A DNA stretch of 64,000 nt from Rhodobacterales bacterium LSUCC0031 (GCA_015689735.1 WVSP01000002.1:558001-622000), one strand, 5' to 3'. Positions 1-8,332 are shown, counted from the first letter of the stretch. The notes: a model not told the origin generated them from the letters alone. Made by a program: numbers and translations.

Positions 1-659
1 TCCATCAGCGCGTTCCACAGCGGCATGCCGATATCGCCACCCTCGACATAGATTTCAAAGCCACCCTGCTTGGAATAGCCCGAGCGTGCGATCACCATGT
101 TGCGACCGTGAAAGTCAAAATGCCCAAAGCGGAAAAAGCGGATGTCGCGCACCGCGTCGCCAAAGACGCGCGCCATCAGATCATCGGCTTTCGGACCCTG
201 CACCGCCAAGGGCGAGACATCGGGTTCATCGATCAAGACATCGAGGCGATAGCCATAGGCGATCCCCTTGACCCACAACAACAAATCACTGTCGGCTATG
301 GAAATCCACCAGCGATCCTCGGCCAGCTTCACCGCCACCGGATCATTCAGCATGCCGCCCGTCTCATCGACCATCGGGACATAATAACACTGCCCCGGCA
401 ACATGCCGCGCAGATCGCGCGGGGTAAGCATTTGCACCAGCTTTGCCGCGTCAGGCCCGCGGATTTCGACCTGCCGCTCACAGGCGACATCCCAGACCTG
501 CACGGCGGATTTCAGATGGTGGTAATCCTCCTCGACCGAGCGAAAGACCGTCGGCAAGAGCATGCGATTATAGACAGTGTAGGCGCTCACGCCTGCCGCC
601 TCGACCCCGTCGGAAAAGGGCGTGCGGCGCAAGCGGCGCGAGGGTGAGATCAGCGCCAT
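1..659 (-). CDS. dmdA: DmdA-like / GcvT-family methyltransferase (3' part beyond window)
   Basis: Only the first ~219 residues are present; the gene runs off the left edge (family length about 365). The translation carries the GcvT/aminomethyltransferase fold and strongly resembles DMSP demethylase DmdA: an SRRLRRTPF start, VQVWDVACERQVEIRGPDA, CYYVP, GGMLNDPVAVKL, EPDVSPLAVQGPKADDL and SKQGGFEIYVEG. DmdA moves a methyl group from DMSP to tetrahydrofolate. Rhodobacterales also carry DmdA-like paralogs of unproven substrate, so DMSP specificity is an inference. The ATG at 659 overlaps the DinB stop by 10 bp, so it is the last visible gene of the DUF2182-DUF1326-DinB operon. Confidence 0.65.
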   Translation of the reverse strand, partial: MALISPSRRLRRTPFSDGVEAAGVSAYTVYNRMLLPTVFRSVEEDYHHLKSAVQVWDVACERQVEIRGPDAAKLVQMLTPRDLRGMLPGQCYYVPMVDETGGMLNDPVAVKLAEDRWWISIADSDLLLWVKGIAYGYRLDVLIDEPDVSPLAVQGPKADDLMARVFGDAVRDIRFFRFGHFDFHGRNMVIARSGYSKQGGFEIYVEGGDIGMPLWNALM

Positions 660-1165
660 TCCGGCACCTCCGTGGGCATGAAGGGAATGTCGGTATCATC
701 CGTGCGCGCACCAGCCGCCGTCAACATGGCATGGACCTGTCCGCGGTGATGGGTCTGGTGGTTGAACATGTGCATCACACATTCCGCTGTGGGTTTTGTC
801 AGGGCGCGCCCAAGGGCAAAGGAATGCCAGCCGATCTCGCCCTCCAATTCCCCAGGCGTCACCATCCATGCCCAAGCGGCAATGCGCGCATCAAGCTTGG
901 GCCGCTCTGCCCAGAGCGTCGTCCAGTCGTAACGCGCGGGACTATCCGCGATGCTGCCGCCCGGCCCTTGGCCACCGTCAAGGCGCGCGATCCAGATCTG
1001 GTCGCCCCACATCAGATGGCTGAGCGTCGCCCTGATCGACCCGAAAAAGGCGCCCCGATCCATCTCGCGCGCGGAACCCGACAGCCCCGCCGCCGCATGG
1101 AACAGCGATTGGTTCTGCCACGCATTGTAGCGCGCCATCATTTGACAATAAGCCGGTGTGATCAT
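650..1165 (-). CDS. DinB/DUF664-family protein
   Basis: A 171-residue protein with the DinB-fold metal triad: His50 (SHLMWGD) and His136/His140 (NHQTHHRGQ). DinB-superfamily proteins are four-helix bundles that bind a divalent metal; some are thiol-dependent transferases, many have no known role. The ATG at 1165 lies 3 nt after the DUF1326 stop and the 3' end overlaps the dmdA-like start, indicating translational coupling. The substrate is unknown. Being with a methyl/THF-type enzyme fits a small-molecule transferase, but that is only inference. Confidence 0.85.
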   Translation of the reverse strand: MITPAYCQMMARYNAWQNQSLFHAAAGLSGSAREMDRGAFFGSIRATLSHLMWGDQIWIARLDGGQGPGGSIADSPARYDWTTLWAERPKLDARIAAWAWMVTPGELEGEIGWHSFALGRALTKPTAECVMHMFNHQTHHRGQVHAMLTAAGARTDDTDIPFMPTEVPEWR

Positions 1166-1168
1166 GGC

Positions 1169-1879
1169 CTATTTGCTCGCGCTGCCCGACCAGTCGATCG
1201 CGCAGATCTCGGCCGAACGGCCAGTCAGATCCCAGACCCGCCCGAAATCGCGGACCTTGGATTTCAAACCGCGCGCGGCGATCACATCGGGACCCATCCA
1301 GTAGCGGGTATTGGTCATGACGACCGGCTCATCGGGATTGGCCCCTTCGAGCATCTCGATCTCGCCTTGGATCTTTTTACCGACATAAAGCCCGCGACGG
1401 CGCCCCTCGCGGACGATCTGCACCTTTTCACGCTCGGCATGGATGATTTCCGACACGAGGATGGTAAACAGCCCCGTGGTGCCGCCCGCGGCACCGGACA
1501 AGATCTGAAGCAGGCCGTTGTAGGCTTTGCCACTGGCCGCCTCGTCGATATATGCCGCGACCTTCCAGTTGCCTTCGGCCATGCGGCCAGGAATTTCAAC
1601 CATCAGGCCGACACTCAACCCCGCAAGGCTTTCGCCCTCGTAATGGCCATCATCGATGGCAATCGCCATCCATGCCTTGCACGACCCCTCGGTCGGCGGG
1701 TGTTTGCCAAGGCTGACGACACAGGGGCAGAAAACCGTGCAGTTACAGTTCAAAAACAGCTCGCCCTTGATCGCCCAATCGGTTGGGCGGATTTGGCGCC
1801 GCTTGGGGCTATCCATGCGTTGATCGATGCGTTGACTGACGGGCAAACGGTCAGCCTCGGGGCGGCGTCTGAGTGACAT
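1169..1879 (-). CDS. DUF1326 domain protein, Cys-rich
   Basis: A 236-residue soluble protein of the DUF1326 family. Near the N-terminus it has a dense cysteine motif (NCNCTVFCPC; Cys45, 47, 51, 53), which suggests a metal or redox site. I place the start at 1879 because GGAGAG lies five bases upstream; an in-frame ATG at 1816 has no such site. It follows the DUF2182 membrane protein by 14 nt. DUF1326 and DUF2182 genes are commonly paired, so the two probably act together. The biochemical role is not known. Confidence 0.85.
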   Translation of the reverse strand: MSLRRRPEADRLPVSQRIDQRMDSPKRRQIRPTDWAIKGELFLNCNCTVFCPCVVSLGKHPPTEGSCKAWMAIAIDDGHYEGESLAGLSVGLMVEIPGRMAEGNWKVAAYIDEAASGKAYNGLLQILSGAAGGTTGLFTILVSEIIHAEREKVQIVREGRRRGLYVGKKIQGEIEMLEGANPDEPVVMTNTRYWMGPDVIAARGLKSKVRDFGRVWDLTGRSAEICAIDWSGSASK

Positions 1880-1893
1880 GGTTTCTCTCCTCT

Positions 1894-2658
1894 TTATCCA
1901 AAAAGGCCGAAAGACAGGCTCAAGCCACCCGATCCGAGCAGCAGCAGCCCAAGCGGCCCCGTGATATGACGCCCGATCTCGGGCAATTTTTCCAAGGCCA
2001 TCAGCACCATCGCAACCGCCATGAAAGCGAGGTTCATGACACCGCCGACAAAGGCCAAAAGCATCAAGGCCCAGCAACAGCCCAAGCAGACAGCACCCAG
2101 GCGCAAGCCGTTTCTGAGCGGCCCCTCGGCCCAATGAGTCATGAAAAACGCCAAGGGCGCGCGGCACTGGATCAAGCAAGCCTCTTTCAAGGGCGAAAAC
2201 TGATAGCCGCCCGCCAAGATCAAAAGTAGCCCCGACAAGACCAATGACTGGCTGTTGCCGAACAGGGTGAGGTAGCCCATCTGGAACAGCGCCAATTGCA
2301 GGCCTGCCGCCAGCATCGAAAAGCCCAGCCAAATGGCAAGGAACCCACCCAACAGCACCACAAAGCCGCCGCCCTGCCCCCGGCCGAGATCATCATATGC
2401 CGCGAAAGCGGGAAGCGCTGTGGGCGCCATCATCGCCGCCGACATGATCGCCCACATCGCAACCAAGCCCAGATATCCGCCGGCATCAGGCGTGACGATG
2501 CAAAGGCTGGCCAGAAATTCCATACCATAGACGGCACCGCTCGCCCGCAGATCAGAAGGTAGCGCCATCACGTAAAGCGCGCCCCAAGACACCAGGATCG
2601 CGCCGTAAAGCGCCAGCCAATGTGGGCTGCCCATGGAACGGATGCGCGCGGCGATCAT
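1894..2658 (-). CDS. DUF2182 polytopic membrane protein
   Basis: A 254-residue hydrophobic protein with about six or seven membrane segments. It carries the DUF2182 hallmark MWAIMSAAMMAP after the second helix, and a Cys-rich helix (CLGCCW) near residue 200. The family is annotated as predicted metal-binding integral membrane proteins without a proven function. I take the ATG at 2658 (GGGGGAGG upstream) over a TTG at 2700 that would almost touch the GntR operator. It is first in the operon DUF2182-DUF1326-DinB-dmdA-like and divergent from the GntR gene. Confidence 0.85.
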   Translation of the reverse strand: MIAARIRSMGSPHWLALYGAILVSWGALYVMALPSDLRASGAVYGMEFLASLCIVTPDAGGYLGLVAMWAIMSAAMMAPTALPAFAAYDDLGRGQGGGFVVLLGGFLAIWLGFSMLAAGLQLALFQMGYLTLFGNSQSLVLSGLLLILAGGYQFSPLKEACLIQCRAPLAFFMTHWAEGPLRNGLRLGAVCLGCCWALMLLAFVGGVMNLAFMAVAMVLMALEKLPEIGRHITGPLGLLLLGSGGLSLSFGLFG

Positions 2659-2704
2659 GGTCTGGCCGCCCTCCCCCTGACGACTCGTTTTGCTGGACAA
2701 AGAA

Positions 2705-2730
2705 TTGTCAGACTTTTAAATGTCTGACAA
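2705..2730. promoter_or_regulatory. Palindromic GntR/FadR-type operator
   Basis: Two perfect 9-bp arms, TTGTCAGAC and GTCTGACAA, are separated by the AT-only spacer TTTTAAAT. Each arm resembles the FadR-subfamily half site TnGTnnnAC. The site lies between the divergent DUF2182 operon and the GntR gene and ends exactly at the base before the GntR start codon. Binding there could repress both directions. Confidence 0.75.
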
Positions 2731-3471
2731 ATGAAAATCGATCCAGCCAGCACCGCCGATCTTTCGGCACAGATCGCCAGCGCCATCCGCGATGCCATCG
2801 TCTCGGGTGCCTTGATCGTGGGCGACCGCTTGCCTTCCGAGGCGGAACTGGCCGAACAATTCGCGGTCTCGCGCCCCACCGTGCGCGAGGCGCTGAAACG
2901 TCTCGCCGCGCAATCGCTCATCCGCACCCAGCGCGGTGCCTTTGGCGGGGCCTTCGTCAACCGGCTAAGCTACACCGATGCACATGCCCAGCAGATCACG
3001 ACCTCGACCCTGCTGTTGGGCATGAACGACATCAGCTTTGATACCGCTTGCGAGGCGCGCTTTGCGATGGAGCGGGCGTGCGCCCAACTCGCCGCGCTGC
3101 GCCGCAGCCCCGATCATCTGGCGACCATGCGCGCCGAGATCACCCGCCAAGGCCAGCCCGGCCTGACGGACGAGGCATTTTGCGCCTCGGATGTCGCCTT
3201 TCACCGCGCGTTGGTCGATGCCGCGGGTAATCCGGTCCTGTCTTACCAGCTAGCAGGTGCGGTCGAGGCGATGCAGCCCTTGATGAACATGATCACTTTT
3301 TCGGCCCGCTCGCGTGACGCGATCATAGCGCTACATGGCCGAATCGCGGATGGGGCGGCCGCACAAGATGCGGGCCAGATCATCACCGCCTTGGAAGAGT
3401 TGGAAAACTATACCCGAAAGCTTGCCCAATCGGTGTTTGATGCGCGCGCGACACGTGCAAATCCGACATGA
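2731..3471 (+). CDS. GntR-family (FadR/FCD subfamily) transcriptional regulator
   Basis: 246 residues: an N-terminal winged helix-turn-helix (about residues 5-75; LPSEAELAEQFAVSRPTVRE is the recognition region) followed by an all-helical FCD ligand-binding domain (about 95-225). Such regulators respond to small carboxylates. The ATG at 2731 has no Shine-Dalgarno because the operator occupies the preceding 26 bases; no other start is plausible, so the message may be leaderless. Neighbours are the divergent DUF2182-dmdA-like operon and a downstream polyamine-type binding protein, either of which could be a target. Confidence 0.92.
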   Translation: MKIDPASTADLSAQIASAIRDAIVSGALIVGDRLPSEAELAEQFAVSRPTVREALKRLAAQSLIRTQRGAFGGAFVNRLSYTDAHAQQITTSTLLLGMNDISFDTACEARFAMERACAQLAALRRSPDHLATMRAEITRQGQPGLTDEAFCASDVAFHRALVDAAGNPVLSYQLAGAVEAMQPLMNMITFSARSRDAIIALHGRIADGAAAQDAGQIITALEELENYTRKLAQSVFDARATRANPT

Positions 3472-3473
3472 GC

Positions 3474-3492
3474 ACCCCTTGGCAAAAGGGGT
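3474..3492 (+). terminator. Short hairpin after the GntR gene (weak terminator or attenuator)
   Basis: ACCCCTT pairs with AAGGGGT around a 5-nt loop, starting right after the GntR stop. There is no T-run, so full termination is doubtful. It may limit read-through into the binding-protein gene at 3554. Confidence 0.3.
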
Positions 3493-3553
3493 TATCGGCC
3501 CTAGTTTCCCTCGCGGTTCTGCCAACATTCACTCTAACAGGGATATCGCCATC

Positions 3554-4597
3554 ATGACCCATCGCATGGCCCTCGGCACCGCCATGGCCCTCGCGCTCAC
3601 CATCCCCTCAATCGCTGCGGCGCAAGACCTGCTCGTGTTCGATTATTCGGGTTTCGAAGAGCCGTCTTTTCACCAGCCCTTCATCGACCAGCATGGCGCA
3701 AGCCCTGAATTCGTCTTTTTCGGCGATGAAGATGAAGCCTTTCAGCGCCTCTTGGCCGGTTTCCGATCGGATGTGACCCATATCTGCGCAGGCTCCGTGC
3801 CGCGTTGGCAGGAATCGGGCATCATCGAACCATGGGATCGTTCGCGCATTGCCGCCTATGGCTCGCTCAATGGCGATCTCTTGGGCCAAGATGTGCGCGC
3901 TGGCACTGCCGATCTGTTCTTCCTGCCGACCGACTACGGCACCACCGCTGTCGCCTACAACGCCGAGACGGTTCCCGCCGAGGATGTCGCGACGCTTGAG
4001 ATCTTCAACAACCCCGCCTATGCGGGCCGCCTGTCGATCCCCGACAATGTCGATGACGCTTATGCGCTGGCCTATCTCGCGACCGGCGTCACCGATTGGT
4101 CGCAGGCCACCGATGCACAGTTCGAAGCGGCCACCGCATGGCTGCGCGGCATCCATGGCAACCTGCTCAACTACTGGGTCGATCCCGCCGAAATTCAACA
4201 GCTCATGGCCTCGGGTCAGGTACAGGCCGCTTGGGTCTGGAACGAAGTGCCGGTCGCGCTCGCCGATGAAGGTTTCCCCGTGGGCTTTAACCGCAACACA
4301 GCCGAAGGGTCTTCGGTCTGGCTGTGCGGCTATGTGAACATGGCCAATGGGGAAGGCTCTGAAGATCAGGCCTATGATTACGTCAACGCGATGCATGCCG
4401 ATGTGTCGGCCCTGCCGCTCTTGGAAAACGGCTTTGGCACCGCCAACCAGGCCGCGCTCGAGGCGTTGGGTGCGGAAGCAATGGAAGCGGCGGGCTTAGG
4501 CGAAGTGACCGTGCCGGTTCTGGCGCAGTTGCCCATCTCGAACGAACAGCGCGAGCGTCAGGCCGAAGCCTTCGAGCGTATCAAGGCTGGTTTCTGA
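3554..4597 (+). CDS. Polyamine-type ABC transporter substrate-binding protein (PotD/PotF-like)
   Basis: 347 residues with a clear signal peptide (MTHRMALGTAMALALTIPSI, cleavage near AAA-Q) followed by a periplasmic type-II binding fold. Motifs typical of spermidine/putrescine binding proteins include DYSGFEEP, FLPTDYGTTAVAYN and LLNYWVDPAEIQQL. I use the ATG at 3554; upstream in-frame extension would destroy the signal peptide. No permease or ATPase gene adjoins it. The only matching permease/ATPase set in the window is the binding-protein-less operon at 13996-17137. The ligand could be a polyamine or another cationic amine. Confidence 0.85.
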   Translation: MTHRMALGTAMALALTIPSIAAAQDLLVFDYSGFEEPSFHQPFIDQHGASPEFVFFGDEDEAFQRLLAGFRSDVTHICAGSVPRWQESGIIEPWDRSRIAAYGSLNGDLLGQDVRAGTADLFFLPTDYGTTAVAYNAETVPAEDVATLEIFNNPAYAGRLSIPDNVDDAYALAYLATGVTDWSQATDAQFEAATAWLRGIHGNLLNYWVDPAEIQQLMASGQVQAAWVWNEVPVALADEGFPVGFNRNTAEGSSVWLCGYVNMANGEGSEDQAYDYVNAMHADVSALPLLENGFGTANQAALEALGAEAMEAAGLGEVTVPVLAQLPISNEQRERQAEAFERIKAGF

Positions 4598-4617
4598 TCC
4601 ATCGATCACCGATTACG

Positions 4618-4649
4618 AAAACGGGCGCCGTCATGGCGCCCGTTTTTTT
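4618..4649 (+). terminator. Rho-independent terminator of the binding-protein gene
   Basis: A perfect 12-bp stem (AAAACGGGCGCC / GGCGCCCGTTTT) with loop GTCAT is followed by further T residues. It lies 20 nt after the binding-protein stop. The convergent DUF6525 stop codon is inside the T-run. Confidence 0.92.
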
Positions 4650-4914
4650 ACATATGTCCGCCACCCAAGCGCCGGTCACGCGCAAGGCACGCCGCCTCGG
4701 CCCGGTCAAGCCGTGCGCGCGCGCGCATCGGGCATCCCTCTTCGCGCAAGGCACGCTGCCACAGCCTGAGGCAGGACAAGGGCGACCAAGGCAGCGCCGC
4801 ATGTGATATCCAAGCACGCAATTCAGGCGGCAGGCTGTCATAGACGCGCATCGGATCGCCCTGCCGCGCCTTGGCACGCAACCGCGTTGCCCCCAGATTG
4901 CCTCCGCACCTCAT
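4648..4914 (-). CDS. DUF6525 family small protein
   Basis: 88 residues, basic, with the core [18 protein letters not shown] and [18 protein letters not shown] that I associate with the DUF6525 family of Rhodobacterales. No function is known. The ATG at 4914 overlaps the COG0523 GTPase stop (ATGA), so it is translationally coupled to that Zur-preceded gene and may share its zinc response. Confidence 0.75.
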   Translation of the reverse strand: MRCGGNLGATRLRAKARQGDPMRVYDSLPPELRAWISHAALPWSPLSCLRLWQRALREEGCPMRARARLDRAEAACLARDRRLGGGHM

Positions 4915-6107
4915 GCGGCGGCCTCTGCCCTTCGCCATTGCGGAAACGGGTCCGGCAAATCGCTGCCATTCATGCCTTCGGACAAAAGGCAGGCATCCAG
5001 CCGCGCCTTGAGCGTGGGCCAATCGATACCTGTGCCGATAAAGACCAATTCTTGCCGCCGGTCGCCCCAAGGTTCGACCCAATGCTCGGCGATGTAGCGG
5101 TGCGCGCTGTCATGCATAGGCCACCGCGCCTTGGGAACGGCGGCCCACCATGTGCCAAGCGGCGTCACCCCCGACAATGCACCCGCAAGCGAGAACTCGG
5201 CCACCCAATCGGGGCGCGTGGCGATCCAGAAATGCCCCTTGGCGCGGATCACGCCCGGCAACTCCCCATCAAGCAGCGCAAGGATCGCCGCAGGCACAAA
5301 GGGGCGGCGCGCGCGATAAACATGAGAGGTGATGCCGTATTCCTCGGTTTCGGCGGTGTGATCAGCAAAGCCGTAAAGCTCTTTCGCCCACATCGGATGC
5401 GAATGGGCGCGATCGAGATCGAAAAGGCCCGTTTCGAGCACATCGCCAATCGCCACATCAGAGAAATCGGTTTCCAATATGCGGGCATCGGCATTGAGGC
5501 TGCGGATGATCTTGCGCGCAGCATCGACGCGCGCCGCACCTGCTGCGGTCACCTTGTTCAAAACAATCACATCGGCAAATTCGATCTGGTCGGTCAACAG
5601 ATGGACCAAGCGCCGCTCATCCCCCTCGCCCATGCTTTCGCCGCGCGCCGCAATGAAATCATGGCTGGAATAATCGGCCAAGAGATTCACCGCATCGACG
5701 ACCGTAACCATCGTATCAAGCCGGGCGACATCCGACAGGCTGACCCCATCCGTGTCGCGGAAATCAAAGGTTGTCGCGATCGGCAGGGGTTCGGAAATAC
5801 CGGTCGATTCGATCACCAACGCATCGAAGCGCCCCGCTTCGGCCAATCGCCGCACCTCGATCAAGAGATCCTCGCGCAGCGTGCAGCAAATGCAACCGTT
5901 CGACATTTCGACCAAGCTTTCCTCAGTCTGCGACAGCCCGCCGCCTGCGCGCACCAGATCGGCGTCGATATTGATCTGGGCCATATCGTTGACGATCACC
6001 GCCACCCGGCGGCCTGACCGGTTATGCAATATCGTGTTGAGAAGCGTGGTCTTCCCGGCCCCCAGAAAGCCGGACAACACTGTGACGGGTAGGCGTGGAT
6101 CGGACAC
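4911..6107 (-). CDS. COG0523/CobW-family GTPase, predicted zinc metallochaperone (ZigA-type)
   Basis: 398 residues. Walker A GFLGAGKT at 13-20, the family CxCC metal motif GCICC (Cys72, 74, 75), and a C-terminal CobW_C domain (about 270-375). COG0523 G3E GTPases deliver metals to client proteins; a subset is induced by zinc starvation. A near-perfect Zur operator stands 15 nt upstream, which supports a zinc role over cobalt or nickel. Start GTG at 6107 with AGGTGA upstream. DUF6525 follows with a 4-bp overlap. The usual NKxD is NKVT here. Confidence 0.9.
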   Translation of the reverse strand: MSDPRLPVTVLSGFLGAGKTTLLNTILHNRSGRRVAVIVNDMAQINIDADLVRAGGGLSQTEESLVEMSNGCICCTLREDLLIEVRRLAEAGRFDALVIESTGISEPLPIATTFDFRDTDGVSLSDVARLDTMVTVVDAVNLLADYSSHDFIAARGESMGEGDERRLVHLLTDQIEFADVIVLNKVTAAGAARVDAARKIIRSLNADARILETDFSDVAIGDVLETGLFDLDRAHSHPMWAKELYGFADHTAETEEYGITSHVYRARRPFVPAAILALLDGELPGVIRAKGHFWIATRPDWVAEFSLAGALSGVTPLGTWWAAVPKARWPMHDSAHRYIAEHWVEPWGDRRQELVFIGTGIDWPTLKARLDACLLSEGMNGSDLPDPFPQWRRAEAAA

Positions 6108-6121
6108 GGCATCACCTGTTA

Positions 6122-6136
6122 TGTTATACTATAACA
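6122..6136. promoter_or_regulatory. Predicted Zur box
   Basis: TGTTATACTATAACA: arms TGTTATA and TATAACA mirror each other around one central base, matching the known Zur consensus built on GTTATA-n-TATAAC. It sits 15-29 nt upstream of the COG0523 GTPase start, where zinc-loaded Zur would block transcription. It is also about 100 bp upstream of ssrA on the other strand. Confidence 0.8.
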
Positions 6137-6235
6137 ACTCTATGCCAGAACCCTGCCGCTCAGGCAAGAACGCAAGAGGGGTCGATGGGCAGCGCTTGAA
6201 ATTCAATGGATGGCTGCGTATGTTACATGTGCCTT

Positions 6236-6575
6236 GGAAACGGGGCTATGGACATAAACGCGCTTGGAATAAGCGGCTCGGACCCGGGGGCGGTACCCGG
6301 CGGCTCCACCAATCATCCGTCATTTGCGGATCATGGGGCCGAAACAGGATCGACGAACGTCTAAAGAGGTTAGCTTTGTCTCGGTGAGGTACCACCGTTA
6401 TCGGTCCGAAACGTACAGTTGCAAATGACAACCGTGCTCCGGCAATGGCTCTGGCAGCGTAAGCTGCTCGGGTCGCCGAAACTAAGCCCTTGCGCCTAGC
6501 CGCGTAAGGCGGGGTCCGCAGGCACCTGGCAACAGAAGCCTGCACTTCCTCCCTCGCCCAGGACGTAAAGTGCCA
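6236..6575 (+). ncRNA. ssrA: tmRNA, circularly permuted two-piece form
   Basis: Transfer-messenger RNA, which rescues stalled ribosomes. The 3' acceptor part comes first, ending GGCTCCACCA at 6302-6311. A short spacer with an inverted repeat is removed, and the 5' part begins GGGGCCG at 6335, pairing with CGGCTCC at 6301-6307. The tag frame at 6421-6462 follows in the coding piece. The gene order acceptor-spacer-coding is the permuted arrangement of alphaproteobacteria. The outer boundaries are approximate: I place the 3' end after the pairing GCACTT (6542) / AAGTGC (6568). It lies close to sspB. Confidence 0.93.
6421..6462 (+). other. tmRNA proteolysis-tag reading frame (ANDNRAPAMALAA)
   Basis: The resume codon GCA opens a 13-residue frame, ANDNRAPAMALAA, then TAA. 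It has the AND-N start bound by SspB and the ALAA end recognised by ClpX. It is translated only after trans-translation, so it has no ribosome binding site. Confidence 0.95.
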
Positions 6576-6691
6576 ATGCGTGGTCATCCGCGCTCGTTTT
6601 TGCATTTCATTGCATCAACAAGTGATCCAAACGGGGCGCGCTTACGTCTAACACAGGCAACCGGGGTGTTCCCGGACCAGGGGTTCCTTGC

Positions 6692-7057
6692 ATGACTGCT
6701 GTCGATTACCTCAACTATGCTGTTGCGATCTTGACGGTCGCTTTGGGCTTGATGGGCTGGCTTGCGCCACGCTGGACGATGGAACAGCTTGATATGAAAG
6801 CCGGACCGTCGAACATGGCCTATACCGAGGTGTCGGCGGCGTCGGGCTGTTTGTTCGTGGGTCTCGGGATCGGGGCGCTCGTCATTGATCAACCGCTGGC
6901 TTGGGTTGTGGTGGGGCTGGCCTATGCGGGCGCGGCCTTGGGACGCGTCACATCGATCTTTCGCGATGATGCAGCGAGCCGCCAATCATGGACCTTTTTC
7001 GGGTGCGAAGCCGCCTTGGCCGCCTGGCTGATCTTGGCTAACGCCCCTGCTGCCTAA
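6692..7057 (+). CDS. DUF4345-like small membrane protein
   Basis: 121 residues with four predicted membrane helices (about 8-25, 45-65, 68-85, 100-117) and a short motif ALGRVTSIFRD between helices 3 and 4, as in the DUF4345 family. The function is unknown. ATG at 6692 with AGGGG upstream. It sits between ssrA and sspB but nothing ties it to trans-translation. Confidence 0.7.
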   Translation: MTAVDYLNYAVAILTVALGLMGWLAPRWTMEQLDMKAGPSNMAYTEVSAASGCLFVGLGIGALVIDQPLAWVVVGLAYAGAALGRVTSIFRDDAASRQSWTFFGCEAALAAWLILANAPAA

Positions 7058-7133
7058 CGTGCCGCGACACCTCGGCTTTCAAAACGAAACGAATCTTCTA
7101 TGGTGAAGGCAACACTGCCAGGACGCCGTAACC

Positions 7134-7625
7134 ATGTCTGACACCTCATCCTCCATCGCCTATGGTCGCCTGATGCATCAGGCGATGCGCGGCCTGATCA
7201 AGACAGTGTTGCGCGATGTCGCCCAGCATGGCTTGCCCGGCGCACATCATTTCTTCATCACCTTCGACACAGGCGCCGCAGGGGTCAGCTTGGCCGATTG
7301 GCTGCGCGATCGCTACCCCGAGGAAATGACCATCGTCATCCAGAACTGGTATGACGGACTTACGGTCGATGAGGACGGGTTCTCAATCATCCTTAATTTC
7401 GGCGACAACCCCGAGCATCTGCGCATCCCCTATGATGCAATCCGTACCTTTGTCGATCCGTCAGTAGAATTCGGTTTACGCTTCGAAAGTACCGAAGCCG
7501 GGCCTGACACACCCGAACCCGAGGATGAACCGCCTAGACCGGCCAAGAGCATGACCGACACAGCCAAAACGCCCCCACCCCAAGGCGAGGTTGTCCGCCT
7601 CGATACATTCCGCAAAGGATCGTGA
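7134..7625 (+). CDS. sspB: SspB, ClpXP adaptor for ssrA-tagged proteins
   Basis: 163 residues. The fold core is recognisable from HHFFITFDT, LRDRYPEEMTIVIQ, WYDGL, DGFSIILNFGDNPE and the TFVDPSVEFGLRF strand. A flexible acidic/proline linker follows (about 122-150) and the C-terminal tail VVRLDTFRKGS ends in the hydrophobic-basic ClpX-docking motif. SspB tethers ssrA-tagged substrates to ClpXP. ssrA itself lies about 560 bp upstream. The 3' end overlaps the next gene as GTGA. Confidence 0.93.
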   Translation: MSDTSSSIAYGRLMHQAMRGLIKTVLRDVAQHGLPGAHHFFITFDTGAAGVSLADWLRDRYPEEMTIVIQNWYDGLTVDEDGFSIILNFGDNPEHLRIPYDAIRTFVDPSVEFGLRFESTEAGPDTPEPEDEPPRPAKSMTDTAKTPPPQGEVVRLDTFRKGS

Positions 7626-8260
7626 CCGCACTTGTCGCAAGGGGGGGCGTCCCCTACCTGTCGCAGCGAGGCAAGGATGATGGGATTGGGGGCCGCGTGA
7701 CCGGTTTTGCATTGTTCATGAGCCAAATCCTGCGCCGCCCGGGCCAGGTTGTTGCCTTGGCCCCGTCATCGCCCGCGCTCTGCGCCGAGATGACAGCCGG
7801 GCTTGATCCGCACAAAGGGCCAGTGATCGAATTGGGCGCAGGCACAGGCGTGATCACCCAAGCAATCCGCGATCGCGGCATTGCCGCCCATCATGTGCAT
7901 ACCATCGAAATGAACCCAAGCTTTCACACGCATCTGCAAGACCGCTTTCCCGGTGTGCATCACCACTTGATGAGTGCTGGCGATGTCGGCGATCTGGGCC
8001 TGACTGATGTGCAAGCTGTGATCTCGGGGCTGCCGCTTTTGTCGATGCCGCTTGGCCTCCAACGCGCCATTCTGGGGGGCAGCTTTGCGCAGCTGGCGAC
8101 GACGGGGCGTTATGTGCAATTTACCTATGGCCCCACCCCACCGGTGGCAAAGGCCCTGCGCGAGGAAATGGCGCTCGACTGGGAGCAGAGCACAAAAATC
8201 TGGCGTAACATGCCCCCTGCCCGCGTCTATCGATTTTTCAAGGCAGGCCCCACCCGCTGA
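7622..8260 (+). CDS. SAM-dependent methyltransferase, phospholipid N-methyltransferase type
   Basis: 212 residues, class I methyltransferase with motif I ELGAGTG at 70-76, preceded by VVALAPSSPAL, the pattern of PmtA-type phosphatidylethanolamine N-methyltransferases (COG3963). It would methylate PE or a similar lipid at the membrane. The start is uncertain: GTG at 7622 overlaps the sspB stop but its AAGGA is only two bases away; GTG at 7697 is an in-frame alternative closer to the conserved region. Confidence 0.75.
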   Translation: MTALVARGGVPYLSQRGKDDGIGGRVTGFALFMSQILRRPGQVVALAPSSPALCAEMTAGLDPHKGPVIELGAGTGVITQAIRDRGIAAHHVHTIEMNPSFHTHLQDRFPGVHHHLMSAGDVGDLGLTDVQAVISGLPLLSMPLGLQRAILGGSFAQLATTGRYVQFTYGPTPPVAKALREEMALDWEQSTKIWRNMPPARVYRFFKAGPTR

Positions 8261-8332
8261 GGCATTGGCGCACATTGCAGTGCCGCAATGCTGGCGTTAA
8301 ACGGCATACGACCGCATACCGGAGACAGGCAG

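Noticed and set aside
6246-6605. 119-residue minus-strand frame across ssrA
   Set aside because: The strand opposite carries a complete permuted tmRNA; no protein features are visible.
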